A stretch of DNA of 64,000 bases from Anisus vortex (taxonomy: Eukaryota; Mollusca; Gastropoda; Planorbidae). The position numbers and the translations under genes are program-made. Each line of letters starts with the position of its first letter. The first letter of the stretch is position 1. Where the stretch lies: NCBI GenBank assembly GCA_949126835.1, contig OX421499.1, positions 31,350,690 to 31,414,689 of the forward strand, in the 5' to 3' direction. A model generated the notes under the pieces. The model searched no databases, was not told the origin of the DNA, and was given only the letters and a program-made list of their open reading frames with translations. Below, in pieces: positions 25,401 to 31,400 of the stretch.

Positions 25401-28400
25401 TACCATTACTCAGGACATTCCTAAATGTCACGCATACCTCGATGATATTGTTGTTTTTAGTGACGATTTTAAATCTCATTTAGATCAACTACATTTGTTA
25501 TTTACGAAATTGACTCATGCTAATCTCACCATAAACTTGACTAAGAGTCAGTTCTGCCATGCAACCATCGAGTATCTAGGTCACATAGTGGGAAATGGTT
25601 TGGTAAAACCATTAAATGCAAAGGTTAAGGCTATTCGTGAGTTCCCTGTTCCTGAAACCTGTAAACAACTCTGTAGTTTTCTCGGGATGGCGGGGTACTA
25701 CCGTCGGTTCTGTCAAAATTTCTCAACCATTGCATGCCCATTAACAAATCTATTAAAGAAGAATTGCACTTTCAAATGGTCTAATGAATGCCACCAGGCC
25801 TTTGATAAATTAAAAGATGTTCTTTCTGAGGCACCTGTATTAGTAACACCCAATTACAGTAAACCCTTTAAAATTACCGTTGACGCGTGTGATACAGGGA
25901 TGGGAGCGGTCATTTCCCAAAAGGGTGATGATTCACTGGAACACCCGATTAGTTTTTACTCTCAAAAATTTGATAAGCATCAAAGAAACTATAGTGTGAT
26001 AGAAAAGGAACTTTTAGGATTAATCCTGGCATTGAAACATTTTGATTTTTATATCAATGGTTCTCCATATCCAATTGATATTTTAACTGATCATAACCCT
26101 TTAGTTTTCCTTTCCAGGGTTAAACAGAACCAAAGAATTATTCGCTGGAGCTTATTCCTCCAAGCATATAATTTAAATGTGGTATATTTACCAGGTAAAC
26201 AAAATGTGGTCGCTGACACGTTGTCGCGCATGTAACTGGTAAACCAGAAGATGAAAGTCAGTTTCTCATTAAATGTTTTCTAATATGTCATTCATTGTAT
26301 TGATTAACATTTATATTATTGTAAATATGACAATAAATAAACTATGTTTTGAAATATTGCAATATGAGACATTACAGAACAAAACTTCAAATTCTACTAG
26401 AAACAATCATACGTTGTAAGGTAAAAGGTAACTATTGCATACAGCAATTGCACACACACCGGTATTTAACTTGAATACATCCACACTTGTGTTTGTTCAA
26501 TTGATTATTGATGTGTTTTGAAAATTGTTTGTTTCTATGTCGTCATGTTATAATTTGGATGTCTTATTTTATGCTATGTAAAAGCTAAATCAGCTGAGAT
26601 TATAACATTTTTTTTAAAAATATTCTTGATGTCATAATTGAGACATCATAATAATCATATAATAACTGAAAATCATTAGTTAATGATACAGTGATCGGTT
26701 ATAAATAAATTAAATTTTCTAAAGAATTATCTATCAATTATTAATCGGTTCCACTTATTTGGGTAATTCATATCAATTCTGTGGGAATTGGTTATTGGTG
26801 GTAATAGTTTTATGGTCAACGTTGTACACACAATAATCATAATTGTAAATATTAATTGATAAATAAATGTTTAATTAATAATCATTGATACGATAATGTG
26901 ATAAGGGATTCCATAATAGCGACTTTGTTATTAAGGGGATATGTAATATATGGTTCATTTTAATCTTTAAAAGATTGTCCAATAGTCAATTAAATCTTAC
27001 GAATAGTTTGGGAATTCGGTTCATTTTATGGGTACTCTACAAAGAATTCCATACTTAACGCTGTCTGTAATTCCTTTGTGTCTTAAGGGGGGGCGAGTGT
27101 TACGAGTAGATTTATTTCCATATTATATTGGTTTTGTTATTATTAACTAAAGTTAAAATGAAATAATCTTAAACCCGAAATGTTTCCGTGTTAGGAATAA
27201 AACATGCATATGTCTAGACACTACGTCATAGCGATAAAATACGTCATATGCACGAGGGTGGAATACCGTTTAGTTTAGTTCTAGTTTGGGCGCTAATGTG
27301 TGAGGACTGTTTTTGACCACTTTCTTAAAGATAGGATTACAGCTTAACTCATTATAGAAGAATCTCAACTGATTAAGTTTCATTATATAATACTGGTACA
27401 TGTCTTCTGTGGTATTGTTATATTTTATCATCTCAACTTGTTGGAATAAAATTGTGTTCAATTTCAAACAGGATTGTGGATTTCCTATATAGTAAGGTAC
27501 AGTTTATCTAAATCACTTTATACACAAAAGATTCATATCGCGACGAGTCAAATAAACATCAAATCTAATTCAATAACATCAATATAAATTCTTATACAAC
27601 CTTGTGAGATCCAAGATGGATATGAATCAAAATAATATATAATAATACATTACTAAAAATATCATCTAACGTCAGTAGCTGATTTCGCACGTGACAACAT
27701 GTAGTTGTGGCGTCCTGCCTGTGGAATCCCGCCGTGCAGGTAGGGGGCCGGGCTCTCCGCCTCGAAGGAGCCCACCCAAGCGAACTGGTGGTTCTTCCTC
27801 CTCTGCTTGTGAAGTCAGGAGCAGAGAAAAGGAAGTAAACCCTACTGACAAGAACATTAAGGAGAAAACAAAACACAATTTAGTCTTTCTCCAATGGAAT
27901 GCAGAGGGCATCCAAAAGAAAAAAGAAGCCTTAAAGATCTTCCTCCATAAAAATAAAGTAGATGTGGCATGCATCCAAGAAACTCACCTCAATAGCAAAC
28001 TGCGTTTCTCAATTAGAGGCTACACATGCTTAAGACAAGACAGGGAAAACAGATCTAAAGGGGGAATTCTTACTCTCGTCAAAAACAACATACCTACCTC
28101 AGATATCATCATACCAAGCTCCACACAATCTGAAATAATGGGGACCAAGCTGATTCTACCAGGGGGAAACCTAAACATAATCAATTGCTACTGCCCACCA
28201 GACAAAGAGCTAGAACTTGGCAGAATTCAAATCCCAATAAATGAAGAGTGTCAAATACTGGGTGATATGAACAGCCGCTCCCAGAGTTGGGGATATCCAG
28301 ACCTCAAGCCAGGGGAGAAGAAATTGAGGAGTGGCAAGCCGAAAACAGTCTGATTCTCCTAAACCAGCCAGAAGACCCACCCACCTTTTACTCCAGATCA

Positions 28401-31400
28401 TGGATGACTTCATCAACTCCAGACTTAGCCTTTGCTACCAATACAATATCCATAGGAAGTAAAAGAGTAGTCGCTGAACAACTAGCCATCAGTGACCACA
28501 GACCCATTCTCATCCAAATAGAAACCACTCACCTGCCCATAGAAAACTCCACCCTTCCCAGATGGAACTACAAGAAAGCAAATTGGAACCTCTTTGCACG
28601 CTTAAAAGATGCCTATGTGACACACATCAATGGCAAAACAAATCGGATAAACAAATCCTACACTGAATTCTCAAGAGCTCTCCTTAAAGCAGCTAAGGAA
28701 TCCATCCCAAGAGGAGCCAGGAAAAATTACATACCAAACTTGTCTCAACACTTGGAACTCCTCCACAATGAAACCATCAAAGCAAGAAACCTAGCAGAAA
28801 AATCCCCAACGATAGAAAATAATATACAACTAAAAGCTGCAAACGCAATGTTCAGAAAGGAATATCTCTCGTCAATTAGGAAGAGCTGGCATGAAAAGAC
28901 AGAAAAACTAAATGCAGACAGAGATGGACATAAGCTGTGGAAAATCGCCAAAAGTCTGAACCAAGAGGAGAACAAATCTTCGCCAATAGTCCTAGACGCA
29001 GACCAAGAAAAGCTCACAGGCCGCGAAGCTGCTCAAAAATTCATAAAACACTTTAGCAGCGTAGGAAATATTAGTATCACCGAAAAAAGAGCCAGAGAAG
29101 TCAATGACCACATAGAGAAAGCTCCAAAAATGTCCACACCACACTCTCATGGAATGACAGCAAATCTCAGCATGAAAGAGTTTGATGACTCACTGAAACT
29201 CCTCAAACCCAAACAAGCTCCAGGATCAGACAAGATCTCAAATGATATGCTTATTCATTTAGGACCTCTGGCAAAGAAAAAACTACTGCAAATATTCAAT
29301 GCTAGCTGGAAGTCAGGAAAAATTCCAACTGTCTGGAAAAAAGCTATCATGATCCCTATACTAAAGCATGGTAAACCAAGAAACCAAGTTGACAGCTACC
29401 GCCCAATAAGTTTAACCAGTTGCGTCTGCAAACTAATGGAAAGAATGGTCAACAATAGGCTCACATGGCTTCTTGAATCTGAAAGTATACTAGCAGATGA
29501 ACAGGCAGGTTTCAGAAAATGTCGATCAACAGAAGACCAAATAGCTTATATAGCCCAAGAAATAGAAGATGGATTCCAGGAAAAGAAACCAACGACCATT
29601 GTCTGGGTCGACCTAGAAAAAGCATTCGATAAGGTCTGGAAAGAAGGTCTAATCCTAAAGCTATTAAACAACCATATATCCCACAAAATGTTAAACTGGA
29701 TTACAGAATACCTAACAAATCGAAAAGCTATAGTCAACTTGCAAGGAAAAAGGAGCAACATAGCAACAATACAAAATGGAGTCCCCCAGGGAGGTGTACT
29801 GTCACCCATACTATTTCTCATTTTCATAAATGACCTAATTCAACATATTCCTAGAAAAGTAAAAAGCAGCATGTACGCCGACGATCTTGCTCTAATAAGC
29901 ACAGAAGAATATATAGGCACCTCAAAATTTAGGCTACAAGATGCACTAAACAACCTCAACCTATGGTCCAAAGAATGGGGAATGACCATAAACTCAAAAA
30001 AGACTACATACTCAATTTTCTCTCTATCTACTAAAGTACAAAGCCTCAAACTGACCCTAGACAAAACAATCCTTGAAAAAAATGACAATCCCACATATTT
30101 AGGAGTTACGTTTGACCCAAGACTAACCTGGAAAAGTCAAATAGAAAACTCACAGAAAAAGGGAATCCAAAGACTAGCTTTGATGAAAAAACTTGCTGGC
30201 TCAGACTGGGGTGCAAATCACTCTATCTTGAAAAAAACATATACCAGTTATATAAGGCCTACCCTAGAATATGGAGCCACAGTGTGGGGTACGGCAGCCC
30301 AATCAAACCTCCGAAAAATAGACAAAGTTCAAAACCTAGGACTTCGAATCATAACAGGAGCAATGAAAACTACCCCGATCAGAGCAATGGAGGATGCAAC
30401 TAACCTAAGCTCTATGGAAACTAGACGAGAAACCAAAATCCTTACTCACTTCACCAAGTTAGAAGCATCAAGTCATCACCCTCTAAAACCCAAGCTACTC
30501 AAAACCTCCTCAACAAAAAGACTTCAAAGATCCAATTTTATACAAGAAGCCAAACATCTAAAAAGTAAATATAAAATAGAAAACATTGCAATTGAACCTA
30601 CCCAACCCCACAGCCACTTCCCCCCCTGGGACCCAAGCCCTACTCTAAAAATCAGAGACGAACTAAGCAACATAGGGAAAAAATCTGACTACACGCCTGA
30701 AATACTAAAAGAAGCAGTAAACAACATCATTAGAGAACAATACCCCCAAAATGCATGGACCAGAGTCTATACTGACGGGTCAACTGGAAAAGATTTGAAA
30801 AATGGAGGAGCCGGCATTTACATAGAGTGGCCAAATGGAGAACTCCTAGAAAAAGCCACTGTCACAGGTAGCCTCTCAGATAGCACTAGAGCAGAAAGAA
30901 AAGCAATTGAGCTTAAATAAATATACTAACAAGCCACACTCAATCCCCCAACAGCCGGATTGTCATCTTCACTGACGCCAAAACAGTACTCCAGTCTCTA
31001 AAAAACCCAAATGCCCCGATCAACCAGTCACTCAGTACAGAACTTTTAAAACTGAGCAAAATAACTAAAGAACTGGTTCTCCAATGGATCCCTGGGCATA
31101 TACAAAATGAAGGAAATGACACTGCCGACACCTTAGCTAAAGCTGGAGGCAGACAAAACCAGACAGACCCATCTCTACACCCCGAAGAAATAAAGGCAAT
31201 ACTCAAAAGGAATGAATCCGAAAGATGGTCTGAGCTGCAACAAAACAACCCAAAGATTGATGCTTACTACAAACTCTCCCGCCAATTTCAACACATCATC
31301 TTCAGACTAAGGACTGGTCACAACAGGCTAAAGCATCATATGTTCCGCAAACTACGAATCGGAGCAAGCGAAATGTGCCCCTGCGAAACAGCTCCCGAAA

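Larger units (their letters stand above)
20483..27696 (+). mobile_element. Gmr1-like Ty3/gypsy LTR retrotransposon, apparently intact
   Basis: The two 599-bp LTRs both start TGTTAC and end GTGACA. By eye they are identical. The element is flanked by ACAT on both sides (20479-20482 and 27697-27700), a 4-bp target duplication. A candidate primer-binding site starting TGGGGGCTCAAG lies at 21088, and a polypurine tract AAGGGGGGGCGAG at 27085-27097. One uninterrupted gag-pol ORF occupies 21361-26235. The domain order gag-protease-integrase-reverse transcriptase-RNase H is that of the Gmr1 group described from animals; most Ty3/gypsy elements have integrase last. It sits inside an older LINE within WWOX intron 7, on the same strand as WWOX. 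Confidence 0.95.

Noticed and set aside
26236..27097. env gene in the LTR element
   Set aside because: No ORF with signal peptide or membrane segment; the region is AT-rich and non-coding.
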